DNA of 64,000 bases from Salinadaptatus halalkaliphilus (GTDB lineage: Archaea > Halobacteriota > Halobacteria > Halobacteriales > Natrialbaceae): contig NZ_RBZW01000077.1 in NCBI RefSeq assembly GCF_006543045.1, forward strand, positions 24,011 through 88,010, read 5' to 3'. Under the pieces are notes generated by a model. That model was not told the origin of the DNA, searched no databases, and saw only the letters and a program-made list of their open reading frames with translations. Each line of letters opens with the position of its first letter. The first letter of the stretch is position 1. Shown piece by piece: positions 1 through 8,477 of the stretch. Both the position numbers and the translations under genes were made by a program.

Positions 1-256
1 TAAAGAACTGCCCTTCGGCGACGTGATAGTCCCGATCCGGCGTCTCGACCTCGAGCGAACCCGTGACGACGTAGAACGCCTCCTCCTGTTCCTCGTGGTA
101 GTGCAGCCCCGAGAGCGGAATGTCCTCACCTGGCTCGACCTCGTAGACGCGCAGCCCCATGTGCTCCATCTGGGCCGCCTCGCTCACGTAGCGCATCGTC
201 GACGGCCTGTTCGGTGCGGGCGCTATGTCGTCCGGATCGATGACGTGGTATCCCAT
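1..256 (-). CDS. Cupin-domain protein, 3' end cut by the window
   Basis: The reading frame starts at ATG 256-254 on the minus strand and runs off the window edge, so about 85 N-terminal residues are visible. It reads like a small single-domain cupin: a segment with PLSGLHYHEEQEEAFYVV followed by GSLEVETPD matches the first cupin metal-binding motif (G, two H, E and a later G), in which His and Glu bind a metal ion. Cupins of this size in haloarchaea are mostly of unknown substrate. Nothing nearby on the minus strand suggests an operon; the initiator tRNA lies upstream. The identification as a cupin is firm, the specific role is not known, and the C-terminal half cannot be inspected. Confidence 0.8.
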   Translation of the reverse strand, partial: MGYHVIDPDDIAPAPNRPSTMRYVSEAAQMEHMGLRVYEVEPGEDIPLSGLHYHEEQEEAFYVVTGSLEVETPDRDYHVAEGQFF

Positions 257-557
257 GGTGATCTGTTCATGGACCGTCGATAAAGTTGTACGTGACCGTA
301 GAGGGGACCGTAAATGCGGTGTCGAGGCAAATATAGCGGGAGGTGAACTGCTCTTGAGGCACCTCTGTGCTTTCCGTGGGTTATTGTGACACGCCCGCGA
401 CACCATCGGCACGCTGACCTCGAGCCGCTTTACTTTAAAATGGTCGTATCGAATCCTATTGACGGAAAAACGAGATGTAGTCGTATAGTTTTCTCTCGCT
501 GTCGGTAGAGCAAGAGTATACTACACCGTACGAGGCCTGTTAACGGTAAAATTTGGA
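257..557. other. Intergenic region without a recognisable gene
   Basis: About 300 bases between the cupin gene and the tRNA. I see no convincing reading frame. The stretch is AT-richer than its surroundings (for example around 430-460 and 515-550), and the T-run AAATTTT just downstream of the tRNA 3' end could serve as its terminator on the minus strand. Confidence 0.4.
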
Positions 558-632
558 TAGCGGGAGGTAGATTTGAACTACCGATCTGCGGGTTATGAGC
601 CCGCCGGAATCTCCTGGCTATCCCATCCCGCT
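558..632 (-). tRNA. Initiator tRNA-Met (CAT)
   Basis: Read on the minus strand, a 75-base cloverleaf folds with acceptor arms AGCGGGA/TCCCGCT and an A discriminator. The anticodon loop is CTCATAA (anticodon CAT) on the stem GCGGG/CCCGC, and the T-arm contains GTTCAAATC. The A1-U72 end pair and the three consecutive G-C pairs at the base of the anticodon stem are hallmarks of an archaeal initiator tRNA rather than elongator Met or Ile2. No CCA is encoded. No intron is seen. Confidence 0.95.
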
Positions 633-652
633 ATCACATCATAACCGAGTGC

Positions 653-663
653 ACTAATTAAGG
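653..663 (-). promoter_or_regulatory. Probable TATA box for the initiator tRNA
   Basis: On the minus strand an AT-rich CTTAATTAG lies 21-31 bases upstream of the tRNA 5' end at 632, in the position expected for an archaeal TATA box. No experimental support; the spacing is the only argument. Confidence 0.4.
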
Positions 664-697
664 GTTGTGATTCGGGTACGGTGTGGGGATGGCTCCC

Positions 698-1144
698 CTA
701 CTCGAGGTGAACCTTCCACGTGTAGAGGCTTTCACAGGTGTAGTTGACGACGAAGCCGAGAGCGAGGCCAACGAGGTTGGCGGCCAGATACCAGACGCCG
801 AAGCCGTAGACGAGGATCGTAAGCACCGACAGCGTCACCAGGAAGCCGCCAAAGCGGACCGCGTTCGACCGCAGAAATCGCCTGCCGAACGCTCGAGCGC
901 CCAGCCGACCGTAATTCGAGAACGTCCACCGTTCGTTGATCAGGAAGATGACGACGATCGATAGCTCCCAGGAGATGGCTTTGGCCACGACGGGACCGAG
1001 GACGGTCAGTTCGACCAACGCGACGAGAACGACGTTGTCCACGGTCGCGCCGGCGATTCCGACGCCCGCGAACTGGCCGAACCGCTTTGGCGAGCGGAGT
1101 GCCCGCGACCGCGTTTGAATTGCCTCGAGGAGTGAATCACTCAT
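698..1144 (-). CDS. GtrA-family membrane protein
   Basis: A 148-residue protein with four predicted membrane segments: roughly residues 22-45 (GVGIAGATVDNVVLVALVEL), 52-70, 94-112 and 118-136. It matches the GtrA family (small four-span proteins, often linked to export of polyprenyl-linked sugars for surface glycans). The typical C-terminal ending with an aromatic/basic FVVNYTCESLYTWK is visible and corresponds to the family's N-(Y/F)-x-(W/L)-x-(R/K)-x-(F/W) end motif. The start is ATG at 1144. It stands alone; the next gene is divergent. A flippase-like role in glycosylation is known for some family members and is only inference here. Confidence 0.85.
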   Translation of the reverse strand: MSDSLLEAIQTRSRALRSPKRFGQFAGVGIAGATVDNVVLVALVELTVLGPVVAKAISWELSIVVIFLINERWTFSNYGRLGARAFGRRFLRSNAVRFGGFLVTLSVLTILVYGFGVWYLAANLVGLALGFVVNYTCESLYTWKVHLE

Positions 1145-1272
1145 TCTCGTGTCGAGAGTGTGCCCGTCGACGACGCGTGTAGCTATCGTAGCGAATCATA
1201 GCTACAGTATCAGACGTTGCGACGCAAAAACGTGCTGTACGCGGTGACGCTAGCGCCGGTTGCACAGGCCAA

Positions 1273-1283
1273 GATATATATAA
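1273..1283 (+). promoter_or_regulatory. TATA box of the following membrane protein gene
   Basis: The sequence GATATATATAA lies about 25-30 bases upstream of ATG 1304. This spacing puts transcription start close to the ATG, the usual leaderless arrangement in haloarchaea, and supports choosing 1304 over an earlier in-frame start at 1217. Confidence 0.65.
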
Positions 1284-1303
1284 CGGCTGACGAAACTGTT
1301 CGT

Positions 1304-2134
1304 ATGGCTGTCATTCGGTCCCTGAAGCGAACGCCGTCCCTCCTGCTCGAGCACCCGATCGTGTTCGTCCCCGTCCTCCTGTATGGCATCGTCCAGTTGG
1401 CACTGCAGGTGCCACAACTGTATGCACAATCGATCGATCCGTTTCTCTCGATCGGGCTCTCGCTAGCCCTCGGTGTCGTCTCCATCTTTGTCTTTCCGTT
1501 CTTTCAGGGCGGACTGCTCGGCATGGCAAACGACGCTGCAACCGGCGACCGAACGTCGATCGCGCGGTTCTTCGCGCACGGGAAAACAAATTACGTGTCG
1601 TTGCTTGGCGCGTACTTGCTCGTCTTCGCTATCGGCGTCACCGTCTCGATTGCCGTGATGTTTGGCATCTTCGCCGGTGCGATCGGATTTATCGCATCGG
1701 AAGGTAGTCTCGCCGTCATCGCCGGGATCGCACTCGTCGGGTTCGCGTTCGTCGTCCTCTACATCGTCGTCGTCACCGCGATCCACTTTTACGGTCACGC
1801 CATCGTCATCGAGAACGCTCGAGCGATCGAGGGCTTCAAACGAAGCGTTGCCCTGGTCCGATCGAATCTGTACCAGATCGGTGGCTACGTGGGTCTCATG
1901 CTCGTCGGCGGCGCGATCGTCACCGGAATATCCGTCGCCGTCATGCTGGTCGCGTTCCCGACGACGCCCACCGATCCGACCGCGACCCCGGATCTCGGTC
2001 CGGTCCTGCTCGGGTACGGCGGATCGACGCTACTGACGAGCGTGTTCGGCACCGTCTACCTGATTTTCTCAGTCGTCTTCTACCGGGCCATCGCTAGGCT
2101 GGACGCCCGTGACACCGCGGCAACGCCGTTGTAG
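1304..2134 (+). CDS. Multi-span membrane protein (haloarchaeal DUF7847-like)
   Basis: A 276-residue hydrophobic protein with about six membrane segments. It opens with MAVIRSLKRTPSLLLEHP and has paired segments near residues 20-40, 50-75, 100-130, 140-170, 190-215 and 235-265. The loop sequence ENARAIEGFKRSVALVRSN is a pattern often seen in YciC/GlpU-like and haloarchaeal DUF7847-type membrane proteins, where an amphipathic helix with a conserved basic-aromatic core precedes the next span. The start at 1304 is preferred because a TATA box ends about 20 bases upstream. It is monocistronic by position. Function is unknown; no catalytic motif was recognised. Confidence 0.7.
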   Translation: MAVIRSLKRTPSLLLEHPIVFVPVLLYGIVQLALQVPQLYAQSIDPFLSIGLSLALGVVSIFVFPFFQGGLLGMANDAATGDRTSIARFFAHGKTNYVSLLGAYLLVFAIGVTVSIAVMFGIFAGAIGFIASEGSLAVIAGIALVGFAFVVLYIVVVTAIHFYGHAIVIENARAIEGFKRSVALVRSNLYQIGGYVGLMLVGGAIVTGISVAVMLVAFPTTPTDPTATPDLGPVLLGYGGSTLLTSVFGTVYLIFSVVFYRAIARLDARDTAATPL

Positions 2135-2209
2135 CAGCCACGGTCTCCCGACGCGTTGAACCAGCCGGTCGAATCGACACACGACAGAAACGCCGTTTGT
2201 CGGCACCGA

Positions 2210-2476
2210 TCAAACCGCGAGTTCGCCTTTCGGCCGCACGACCTCGACATCGGCGGCATCGACGCGGTCGACCTCGAGAAAGTGTGGCACGAAGTTACGT
2301 TTCTCGAAGTCCTCGTACTCGGCGTCCTCACCGACGGTACACCAGAGCTGGACCTCCTCAGGGCCGTTCCATTCTCCGTTGCGGTTGATCCCGAAACAGA
2401 CCACTTCGTCGCCGTCGTACGCCACGATTGCCCCTTTTCGGATACCCGGGTCGCCGTGGATGATGAGTTGTTTCAT
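2210..2476 (-). CDS. Small conserved haloarchaeal protein (HAH_0734-like)
   Basis: An 88-residue acidic protein starting MKQLIIHGDPGIRKGAIV, rich in beta-forming residues, with no membrane segment, signal peptide or metal motif. From memory it matches a short family found across haloarchaea next to the rpl44e operon, here divergently placed relative to it. The start ATG at 2476 is the only sensible one. The family has no assigned function that I know; linkage to ribosomal genes hints at translation but is not evidence. Confidence 0.7.
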   Translation of the reverse strand: MKQLIIHGDPGIRKGAIVAYDGDEVVCFGINRNGEWNGPEEVQLWCTVGEDAEYEDFEKRNFVPHFLEVDRVDAADVEVVRPKGELAV

Positions 2477-2645
2477 ACTCCCCGATTCAGCCGAAGACGG
2501 ATTAAACGCTTCGACCGCTCCCGACCGAGACTGTCGCCCAAGCGGCGACGGCGTCTCGGAGTTCGTGAAATTCTCCCACAGTCACGAGGGCGAACCAAAC
2601 GGGTTTTAAACGGCGCTGTCTTAGCCCACCTCAAGTGAGTTAATC

Positions 2646-2927
2646 ATGCAGATGCCACGCCGATTCAATACGTACTGTCCGCATTGCCACGAACACCACG
2701 AGCACGAAGCCGAGAAGGTCCGATCGGGCCGGTCCTCGGGAATGAAGTGGGACGCTCGCCGCACCAAGCGAAACTCCTCGTCGATCGGTAACTCCGGTCG
2801 GTTCTCGAAGGTTCCCGCCGGCGAGAAGCCGACCAAGAAGACCGACCTCAAGTACCGCTGCAGCGAGTGTGGCAAGGCCCACCTCCGCGAAGGATGGCGC
2901 ACCGGCCGCCTCGAGTTCCAGGAGTGA
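2646..2927 (+). CDS. rpl44e: Large-subunit ribosomal protein eL42 (L44e)
   Basis: This 93-residue basic protein has the archaeal L44e zinc-ribbon layout: [11 protein letters not shown] near residues 11-21 and [13 protein letters not shown] near residues 72-84, giving two C-x2-C pairs for one zinc ion. The protein sits near the ribosomal E site. It opens an operon with rps27e, eif2a, nop10 and a PAC2 gene, the conserved archaeal order. A TTTTAAA box around 2604-2610 is well placed for a promoter. Length and motifs match the family. Confidence 0.97.
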   Translation: MQMPRRFNTYCPHCHEHHEHEAEKVRSGRSSGMKWDARRTKRNSSSIGNSGRFSKVPAGEKPTKKTDLKYRCSECGKAHLREGWRTGRLEFQE

Positions 2928-2932
2928 TTCCA

Positions 2933-3106
2933 ATGGCAGGAAATTTCTACTCGGTACGCTGTGGTGACTGCGAGAACGAACAGATCGTCTTCGGCAAAGC
3001 CTCTACGGAGGTCGCCTGTGCCGTCTGTGGCACGACGCTTGCCCGACCGACTGGCGGCAAAGCCGAGATCGAACACGAGATCACCGAAACAGTCGAGTCA
3101 CGATGA
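2933..3106 (+). CDS. rps27e: Small-subunit ribosomal protein eS27 (S27e)
   Basis: A 57-residue zinc-ribbon protein starting [17 protein letters not shown], with C-x2-C (CGDC, residues 9-12) and a second C-x2-C (CAVC, residues 28-31). The start at ATG 2933, six bases after the rpl44e stop, gives the usual archaeal length; an upstream in-frame start at 2867 would overlap rpl44e and add a non-homologous extension. Its stop overlaps the eif2a start (ATGA), pointing to coupled translation. Confidence 0.96.
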   Translation: MAGNFYSVRCGDCENEQIVFGKASTEVACAVCGTTLARPTGGKAEIEHEITETVESR

Positions 3107-3903
3107 AATACAGCGGCTGGCCCGATCCCGGCAACCTCGTCGTCGGCAAGATCGACGAAATCGAGGACTTCGGCGTCTTCGTCGATCTCGAGGAGTACGA
3201 GGACAAGCGCGGTCTGATCCACATCTCCGAAGTCGCGAGCGGGTGGATCAAGAACGTCCGCGATCACGTCCGCGAGGGCCAGATCGTCGTCTGCAAGGTC
3301 TTAGATGTCGACGAGGGGTCCCAGCAGATCGACCTCTCGCTGAAAGACGTCAACGACCACCAGCGCTCCGAGAAGATCCAGCAGTGGAAAAACGAACAGA
3401 AGGCCGACAACTGGATGGACCTCGCGCTGAGCAACGACATCGACGACGAGAGCTACACGGCTATCGCGAACGAACTGATCGGGGCTCAGGGGAGCCTCTA
3501 CGACGGCTTCAAACAGGCCGCGATCCACGGACGGGAAGCCCTCGAAGAAACCGATCTCGCCGAGGACGAAATCGACTCGATCGTCGATACCGCACGCGAG
3601 AACGTGTCGGTCCCCTACGTCAACGTCACGGGCTACGTCGATTTGGAAAACCCATCACCGACCGGCGTCGACGGCATCCGCGACGCACTCGAGGCCGCGG
3701 AAGGAAACGGCGAAGTACCCGATGAAGTCGATCTCGAGGTTAGCTATGTCGGTGCCCCGGAGTACCGCATCGAAGTGCAAGCCCCGAACTACAAGACGGC
3801 CGAATCCCAGCTCGAAGACAGCGCCGACCGCGCGATCCGAGCGATCGAGGGCCACGACGGTTCGGGCGAGTACCACCGCGAGCGACGTACTGACGACGAG
3901 TAG
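3103..3903 (+). CDS. eif2a: Translation initiation factor aIF2 subunit alpha
   Basis: The 266-residue protein has an N-terminal S1-type OB fold (about residues 1-85: [20 protein letters not shown], then [13 protein letters not shown]). A central helical domain and a C-terminal alpha/beta domain follow, which in archaeal aIF2-alpha contacts the gamma subunit. The heterotrimer delivers initiator Met-tRNA to the small subunit, and the initiator tRNA gene is in the same window. The start overlaps the rps27e stop by four bases. Full length for the family. Confidence 0.97.
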   Translation: MKYSGWPDPGNLVVGKIDEIEDFGVFVDLEEYEDKRGLIHISEVASGWIKNVRDHVREGQIVVCKVLDVDEGSQQIDLSLKDVNDHQRSEKIQQWKNEQKADNWMDLALSNDIDDESYTAIANELIGAQGSLYDGFKQAAIHGREALEETDLAEDEIDSIVDTARENVSVPYVNVTGYVDLENPSPTGVDGIRDALEAAEGNGEVPDEVDLEVSYVGAPEYRIEVQAPNYKTAESQLEDSADRAIRAIEGHDGSGEYHRERRTDDE

Positions 3904-3906
3904 CGT

Positions 3907-4086
3907 ATGAAATCCGATATTCGAGTGTGTTCGGCGTGGCGTAATCGCCACGACCGGCCGGTGTATACGCTCGGATCGACCTGTCCTGACTGTGGTGAGC
4001 CGGCCGAAAACAGCGCGCCGGCGCCGTTCGACCCCGACGACCGCTACGGCGAGTACCGACGCGCTCTTAAACGTCGCAACCGCTGA
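3907..4086 (+). CDS. nop10: H/ACA ribonucleoprotein protein Nop10
   Basis: A 59-residue protein, short enough to be easily missed, starting MKSDIRVCSAWRNRH. A zinc ribbon is formed by Cys8 and the pair C-P-D-C (residues 26-29), followed by Y-G-E-Y-R-R near the C-terminus, the typical Nop10 tail. Nop10 supports Cbf5 in RNA-guided pseudouridylation. It lies three bases after eif2a and six bases before the PAC2 gene, matching the conserved archaeal order. The first zinc-ribbon position has a single visible cysteine here. Confidence 0.93.
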   Translation: MKSDIRVCSAWRNRHDRPVYTLGSTCPDCGEPAENSAPAPFDPDDRYGEYRRALKRRNR

Positions 4087-4092
4087 TACGGT

Positions 4093-4869
4093 ATGGACGA
4101 ACTCGAGATCGACGATCTCGCCGCGGTCGAGTTGGACGATCCGGTACTCGTCGAGGGACTGCCGGGTGTCGGACACGTTGGAACGCTCGCAGCCGAACAC
4201 CTTCTCGAGGAGTTAGACGAGGAGTGTACGCTCGTTCGGCGGGTTTACTCCCAAGAATTCCCCCCACAAGTGAGCATCGAGGACGGCGTCTCGGAACTGA
4301 CCTGTGCGGAGTTGCATGCCGTCTCGCCTGCTGACGGCCGTGATCTACTCGTGTTGACGGGCGATCACCAGGCCCAGACCAACAAAGGCCACTATCAACT
4401 GACGAGTGCCTTTCTCGACCTCGCCGAGGAGTTCGGTGTGAACGAGGTGTTTGCCCTCGGTGGCGTCCCGACCGGCGAACTCATCGAGGAGTACGCCGTC
4501 GTCGGCGCCGTCAGCGACGAATTGATGCTCGAGCGCTTCGAAGATGCGGGTGTCGAGTTCCGCGAGAACGAACCCGCGGGCGGCATCGTCGGCGTCTCCG
4601 GCCTCCTGCTGGGGCTGGGCGAGCGACGGGGCTTCGAGACCGCCTGTCTGATGGGCGAAACCAGCGGTTATCTCGTCGATCCCAAGAGCGCACGCGCCGT
4701 CCTCGAGTGTCTCGAGGCGTTACTCGAGTTCGACCTCGAGTACGACTCGTTAGACGAACGCGCCGAGGATATGGAAGACGTGATGGGCAAGATCCAGGAG
4801 ATGGAACAGCAACAACAGCAACAGCAGATGGATGTCCCGACCGACGACGATCTGCGCTACATCGGCTGA
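4093..4869 (+). CDS. Proteasome assembly chaperone family protein (PAC2)
   Basis: A 258-residue soluble protein with the PAC2 fold signature: an early DPVLVEGLPGVGHVGTLAA (about residues 16-34), a hydrophobic core strand RDLLVLTGDHQ, and later VFALGGVPTG and VGVSGLLLGLGE. Archaeal members are predicted ATP-grasp-associated or proteasome-assembly chaperones; direct function is not established. A polyglutamine-rich tail (about residues 238-246) follows a coiled-coil-like helix. Last gene of the ribosomal operon, six bases after nop10. Full length. Confidence 0.85.
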   Translation: MDELEIDDLAAVELDDPVLVEGLPGVGHVGTLAAEHLLEELDEECTLVRRVYSQEFPPQVSIEDGVSELTCAELHAVSPADGRDLLVLTGDHQAQTNKGHYQLTSAFLDLAEEFGVNEVFALGGVPTGELIEEYAVVGAVSDELMLERFEDAGVEFRENEPAGGIVGVSGLLLGLGERRGFETACLMGETSGYLVDPKSARAVLECLEALLEFDLEYDSLDERAEDMEDVMGKIQEMEQQQQQQQMDVPTDDDLRYIG

Positions 4870-4896
4870 GCATCGCAACGTCGCGGTCGTCGCTCG

Positions 4897-5348
4897 TCAC
4901 TCGACCCGTCGTCCGGGCTCCCGATCGACTTCTTCGAGAACCGATTCGCCAGTACCCGGTTTCGATTCCCACGCCCTTTCGTCTTCGACGCTGAGACGAC
5001 CGTCCTCGAGCAGTTCGATCGTTCCGATCGAGTGTCCGGTGGCCGTCTCGCCGTCGCTGGTCAACTGCACGTACCGAATGTCCCATCGATTGCCGTCGAC
5101 CGTTCCAACCAGGTGTCCGTCCACGACGTCACCGCCAGCATAGCTCGCGTACAGGCGGTCGCCGTCCTGTTCGAAGTGATACGCATTACTGTAACGATGT
5201 ACCGGCGCACCCGCCGCCCGGGTCGCGGCTGGGCCGGAACTGACTGACAGTAAACCGTATGAAACAGCGTCTCCGAACCGACATCGCCGCCGTCGCTGTT
5301 CGAAACGCCGGCGAGCGTTCGACCGTCGAGCGAGAGGTCGTCAGTCAT
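4897..5348 (-). pseudogene. Small conserved beta protein split by a palindromic element
   Basis: On the minus strand, ATG 5348 opens MTDDLSLDGRTLAGVSNSDG. The frame is broken after ETLF by the element at 5177-5262, and the protein resumes in another frame as HFEQDGDRLYASYAGG and on to the stop at 4897. Removing the element plus one copy of the flanking TGA (83 bases) restores one continuous 122-residue frame. The joined sequence resembles a small family sometimes labelled n-acetylglutamate synthase in bacteria, with the GRxFxxVSNxxxGxV...GHLxGxVD pattern; that label is not a proven activity. The C-terminal part could still be made from an internal ATG at 5124. Confidence 0.85.
5177..5262. mobile_element. 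Palindromic MITE-like element, TACGG family, inserted in a gene
   Basis: An 86-base unit bounded by TGA direct repeats (5177-5179 and 5260-5262). The ends are imperfect inverted repeats of about 32 bases: TACGCATTACTGT on the left against TACGGTTTACTGT on the reverse of the right. The core is very GC-rich (around 5201-5234). It carries no gene. The interrupted reading frame on the minus strand gives an internal control for the exact boundaries and the 3-base target duplication. Confidence 0.88.
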
Positions 5349-5397
5349 ACGGATACTGTCACAGCCGGAAGAATAACGATTGCGTTCGTCTCGTCAC

Positions 5398-6177
5398 TTA
5401 CCCCTCGAGCACTTCGTAGGAGATGTCGCCGTCCCGGAGCGCGTCGGTGACGCGGCCGACCGAGTCGGTGGTTGCAACGGCGGTCACCGCGAGGCCGTGT
5501 TCGGCGGCGTCGGCGGCGACCTCGCCGACGGCGAACGTGACTGCCGGGTCGGTACCGGCCTGTCGGCAGGCGACGACGGCCTCGACGCCCGTCGCTACGA
5601 CGAGGTCGGCATCGACACAGGCATTCGAGACGGTGTCGTCGTCGATGGTTCTGCTGCCCCCGGTACGGACGCTCGGTACCTGTAGTACCGTCACGGAGCC
5701 GGGCTCGAGTTCCATGACGCCCTCGAAGCTGGTGACGCCGACGTCGGTGCCGGTGTCGGCGTCGGTGGTCGCGATGCCGGTCGCGGGCCCCTCGTTGCCC
5801 GGCTCGGCGTGGAGGAGCCCGTCTTCGAGAAAGAGGGAGACGGTTTCACCCTCCTCGATATCGGCGGCGGCGATGTAGGCGTCTTCGCTCATCGCGCCGA
5901 GGACGTCGCCAGTAACGTGGTCGGCGAAGCGACGGACATCGTCGGCGGCACGAAAGAGCCAGTCGACGCCTTCGCGAGTAACCCGGTAGCGCGAGCGACC
6001 CTCCTTCTCGACGAGGCCGTCGTCGACGAGTTCGCGGATGTATTCGCTGACGGCTTGACTCGTGACGCCGACTTCCTCGGCGATTTCACCTTGGCTCACA
6101 GCAGGTTGGCGCTCGGCGATCTGGACGAGGATCCGAAACCGCGTCGCGGCCCGCTTGTTGTCGAGGACGTCGACCAT
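5398..6177 (-). CDS. Winged-helix transcriptional regulator with C-terminal effector-like domain (DUF7839-like)
   Basis: A 259-residue protein. Residues 1-75 form a winged helix: RILVQIAERQPAVSQGEIAE, then VTSQAVSEYIRELVDDGLVE for the recognition helix and wing. About 180 residues of alternating strands and helices follow, with glycine-rich turns (for example GVTSFEGVMELEPGSVTVL), which could bind a small ligand. ATG 6177 was chosen over an upstream start at 6273 because the upstream 32 residues do not fit the fold and an AT-rich stretch lies about 25 bases upstream. Similar MarR/TrmB-like regulators are common in haloarchaea; the target genes are unknown. The flavoprotein gene beside it is divergent and could be a target. 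Confidence 0.75.
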   Translation of the reverse strand: MVDVLDNKRAATRFRILVQIAERQPAVSQGEIAEEVGVTSQAVSEYIRELVDDGLVEKEGRSRYRVTREGVDWLFRAADDVRRFADHVTGDVLGAMSEDAYIAAADIEEGETVSLFLEDGLLHAEPGNEGPATGIATTDADTGTDVGVTSFEGVMELEPGSVTVLQVPSVRTGGSRTIDDDTVSNACVDADLVVATGVEAVVACRQAGTDPAVTFAVGEVAADAAEHGLAVTAVATTDSVGRVTDALRDGDISYEVLEG

Positions 6178-6389
6178 ATGTAAGGGCTTATTTCGAGTAC
6201 GGCAAAAAGGTACGCGGTCGACACATCGAACGAAGCCCCCAGAACAAAGCCGCTTGAGCCCGAAGTGAGCCACGTGAACGTTCGGAATGCCAACGAACGG
6301 CCAAACCTGTTCGCGGCACTACTTATCTGTAAGCCGACATTGAGGGACGACTGAATAAACTCATTAGGGATCAGGAGAGTCTCGAGTGC

Positions 6390-7634
6390 ATGAACGACCG
6401 CTACGACGTAGTGATCGCTGGTGCTGGCCCGGCGGGCGCCCAGTGTGCACGCGACCTGGCAGCCAGGGGCTACGACGTCGTCGTCCTGGAAACAGAGGCC
6501 GAAGACGAGTTCCCGCGCCAGTCCAACAAGTCGACTGCGGGGACGTTCCCCTCCATGATGGCCTCGTTCGGGATTCCCGACGATGTCGTCATGCAGTACA
6601 CCGACAGCGTCGTCCTCGAGTCGCCGACCGACTTCTACGTCAAAGAGCAACCGGGAGCCGTCCTCGAGTTCGCCGACTTCAAGCGATTTCTCGTCGAAGA
6701 CAGCCGAGCGGACGGCGCGGCGTATCTGTTCGACGCTCGGGTGACCGGCCCGATCATGGACAACGGCGAGATCGTCGGCGTCAGGTACAACGGCGACGAG
6801 GAAGTCTACGGCGAGATCGTGATCGACGCGACCGGACCTGCGGCACCGCTGGCGAAGGAACTCGGCGTCAGCGACCTCAAGCGCGAGAACCACGCCATCG
6901 GCATCGAGTACGAGTTCGAGGGCATCGAGGTCGATCGGCCCGGCTACGCGGACCTCCACGACGCGATGATGCTCCGGCTGGACCACCAGATCGCACCCGG
7001 CGGCTACTCCTGGATCTTCCACACGGGCGAGGATACCGCCAAAGTCGGCCTCTGTTACATCCAGAACGGCTACCACAGCCGGTACGCGAAAGAGAGTTTC
7101 ACCATCGACGACTACCTCGAGCACTGGCTCGAGACCGACCCACGACTCGCGAGCGCCGAACCGATCGAGGGCAAGCAACACCGCGGCTCGGCCCACATCC
7201 AGATGCCCGGCCAGATGCACACCGATCGATTCATGGCCATCGGTGACACCGTCCCGACGGTGGACCCGCTCTGGGGCGAGGGAATCAACAAGTGCATGCA
7301 GTCCGGTCGAATGGCCGCCGCGACGGCAGACAGCTGTCTCAAACACGGTGGTCTCGAGCCCACGGCTGACAATCTCGAAGTGTACGACACGCTCTGGCAC
7401 CGAGAAGTCGCACCGAACATGAAAAACCGACTGCTGATGACGAAGCTGCTCTATCTGGCCGAAGACGACCGGTACGATCGACTCATGGCGGATCTCAACC
7501 GGCTCGATGACGACACGCTGGCGAAGGCAAACAAAGGCGACCCCGTCGCCATCGCGAAGCTGTTGCACGTAGAGGATCTGCCGATGCTCGCGGAGTTTGG
7601 AAAGCGGGAACTCCGTCCCGACATTCTGAGCTAA
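6390..7634 (+). CDS. FAD-dependent geranylgeranyl reductase-family oxidoreductase
   Basis: The 414-residue protein begins with the dinucleotide-binding motif VVIAGAGPAGAQCARDLA (about residues 7-24), with an acidic residue at the end of strand 2 (VVVLETE) for the ADP ribose. It contains the second FAD motif MAIGDTVPTVDPLWGEGI (about residues 284-301), where the Asp contacts FAD. The middle matches the geranylgeranyl reductase family, which in archaea saturates isoprenoid chains of membrane lipids or quinones. Full length, no signal peptide, hence cytosolic or membrane-peripheral. The exact substrate among several haloarchaeal paralogues cannot be told from sequence alone. Confidence 0.82.
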   Translation: MNDRYDVVIAGAGPAGAQCARDLAARGYDVVVLETEAEDEFPRQSNKSTAGTFPSMMASFGIPDDVVMQYTDSVVLESPTDFYVKEQPGAVLEFADFKRFLVEDSRADGAAYLFDARVTGPIMDNGEIVGVRYNGDEEVYGEIVIDATGPAAPLAKELGVSDLKRENHAIGIEYEFEGIEVDRPGYADLHDAMMLRLDHQIAPGGYSWIFHTGEDTAKVGLCYIQNGYHSRYAKESFTIDDYLEHWLETDPRLASAEPIEGKQHRGSAHIQMPGQMHTDRFMAIGDTVPTVDPLWGEGINKCMQSGRMAAATADSCLKHGGLEPTADNLEVYDTLWHREVAPNMKNRLLMTKLLYLAEDDRYDRLMADLNRLDDDTLAKANKGDPVAIAKLLHVEDLPMLAEFGKRELRPDILS

Positions 7635-7787
7635 CCGTGGCGATTCGTTCGTCCTGAGCAAGCGCGCTCGGTCCGTCTATCCACGACGAGCGTGCGCAGT
7701 GCTCTGTGGTTTCACGACCGACTGGGTGTCTTTGCCAGTCAAAGGTTCAACCGTCTCGGCGACGTAGCGTCGCGTCCAGTCGAGACC

Positions 7788-8396
7788 ATGACTCAGAACG
7801 ATACCGATGACTCGACGCTTCCGGATTCGATTGACGACCTCGAGGCCGGAGCAGTCGACAGTCCGATCGACGCGGCGCTGTCGACCGCTCCGGGCGACGA
7901 CATCGACGACACACTGCCGCTCGTGGGTGGCGCAATCGTACTGCTTGCAGCGGTGCGGTCGCTGTTGCGCGGACAACGCCGTTCGATTCCACTCGCCATC
8001 GGTGGTGCGTGGCTGTTCAGATACGGACTTCGCAACCGTCGCTTGAGCGAATCGACCGACGAGACGTTCGACCCGATCGAGGAGACCGACGAGAACGAGC
8101 CCTCGAGTGGCTCCCAGATCGAGTTCGTCGACGAAGACGGGGCGGACGAGATTTCGGCCGATCCTCGAGACGATGGCGAGGACGACGTCGATCTCTCGGA
8201 TGCGGCGATGGCCGACGAAGCGAGCGAAGCGACCGGCCCCGATCCCGAGCAGGCCCAGCCGACCCAGACGGACGCGACCGAACCCGAGGCGACGCCCGAG
8301 GAAGACGCCTCGGACATGAAAGTCGAGCCCGACGGGGACGAACAGGACGGGAATCGAAACGAATCGACTCTCTCGAGTGAGGAAAGCGAAGAGTGA
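7788..8396 (+). CDS. Acidic membrane-anchored protein, function unknown
   Basis: A 202-residue protein. ATG 7788 is preferred because the upstream frame to 7692 reads as basic non-coding-like sequence. Residues 45-85 hold a hydrophobic pair (TLPLVGGAIVLLAAVRSLL and IPLAIGGAWLFRYGL), resembling the short paired helices of DUF2892-like membrane proteins. The remaining 115 residues are extremely rich in Asp, Glu and Ser with no predicted fold. Both flanking genes appear unrelated. Function not recognised. Confidence 0.6.
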   Translation: MTQNDTDDSTLPDSIDDLEAGAVDSPIDAALSTAPGDDIDDTLPLVGGAIVLLAAVRSLLRGQRRSIPLAIGGAWLFRYGLRNRRLSESTDETFDPIEETDENEPSSGSQIEFVDEDGADEISADPRDDGEDDVDLSDAAMADEASEATGPDPEQAQPTQTDATEPEATPEEDASDMKVEPDGDEQDGNRNESTLSSEESEE

Positions 8397-8477
8397 ACCG
8401 CCTCGGGGTCAAGCCCCGTGACATTCGCCTTGACAGCCTGTAAACCAATCGTCCCGGAACGGGGATGATACAGCGGC

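Noticed and set aside
4084..4092. TGATACGGT between nop10 and the PAC2 gene matches the element end
   Set aside because: Only nine bases long before the next start codon, no palindrome and no partner end; taken as chance, or at most an empty target-like sequence.
6096..7661. A 521-codon frame on the minus strand opposite the flavoprotein gene
   Set aside because: It is the antisense shadow of a GC-rich, well-supported flavoprotein and shows no family similarity.
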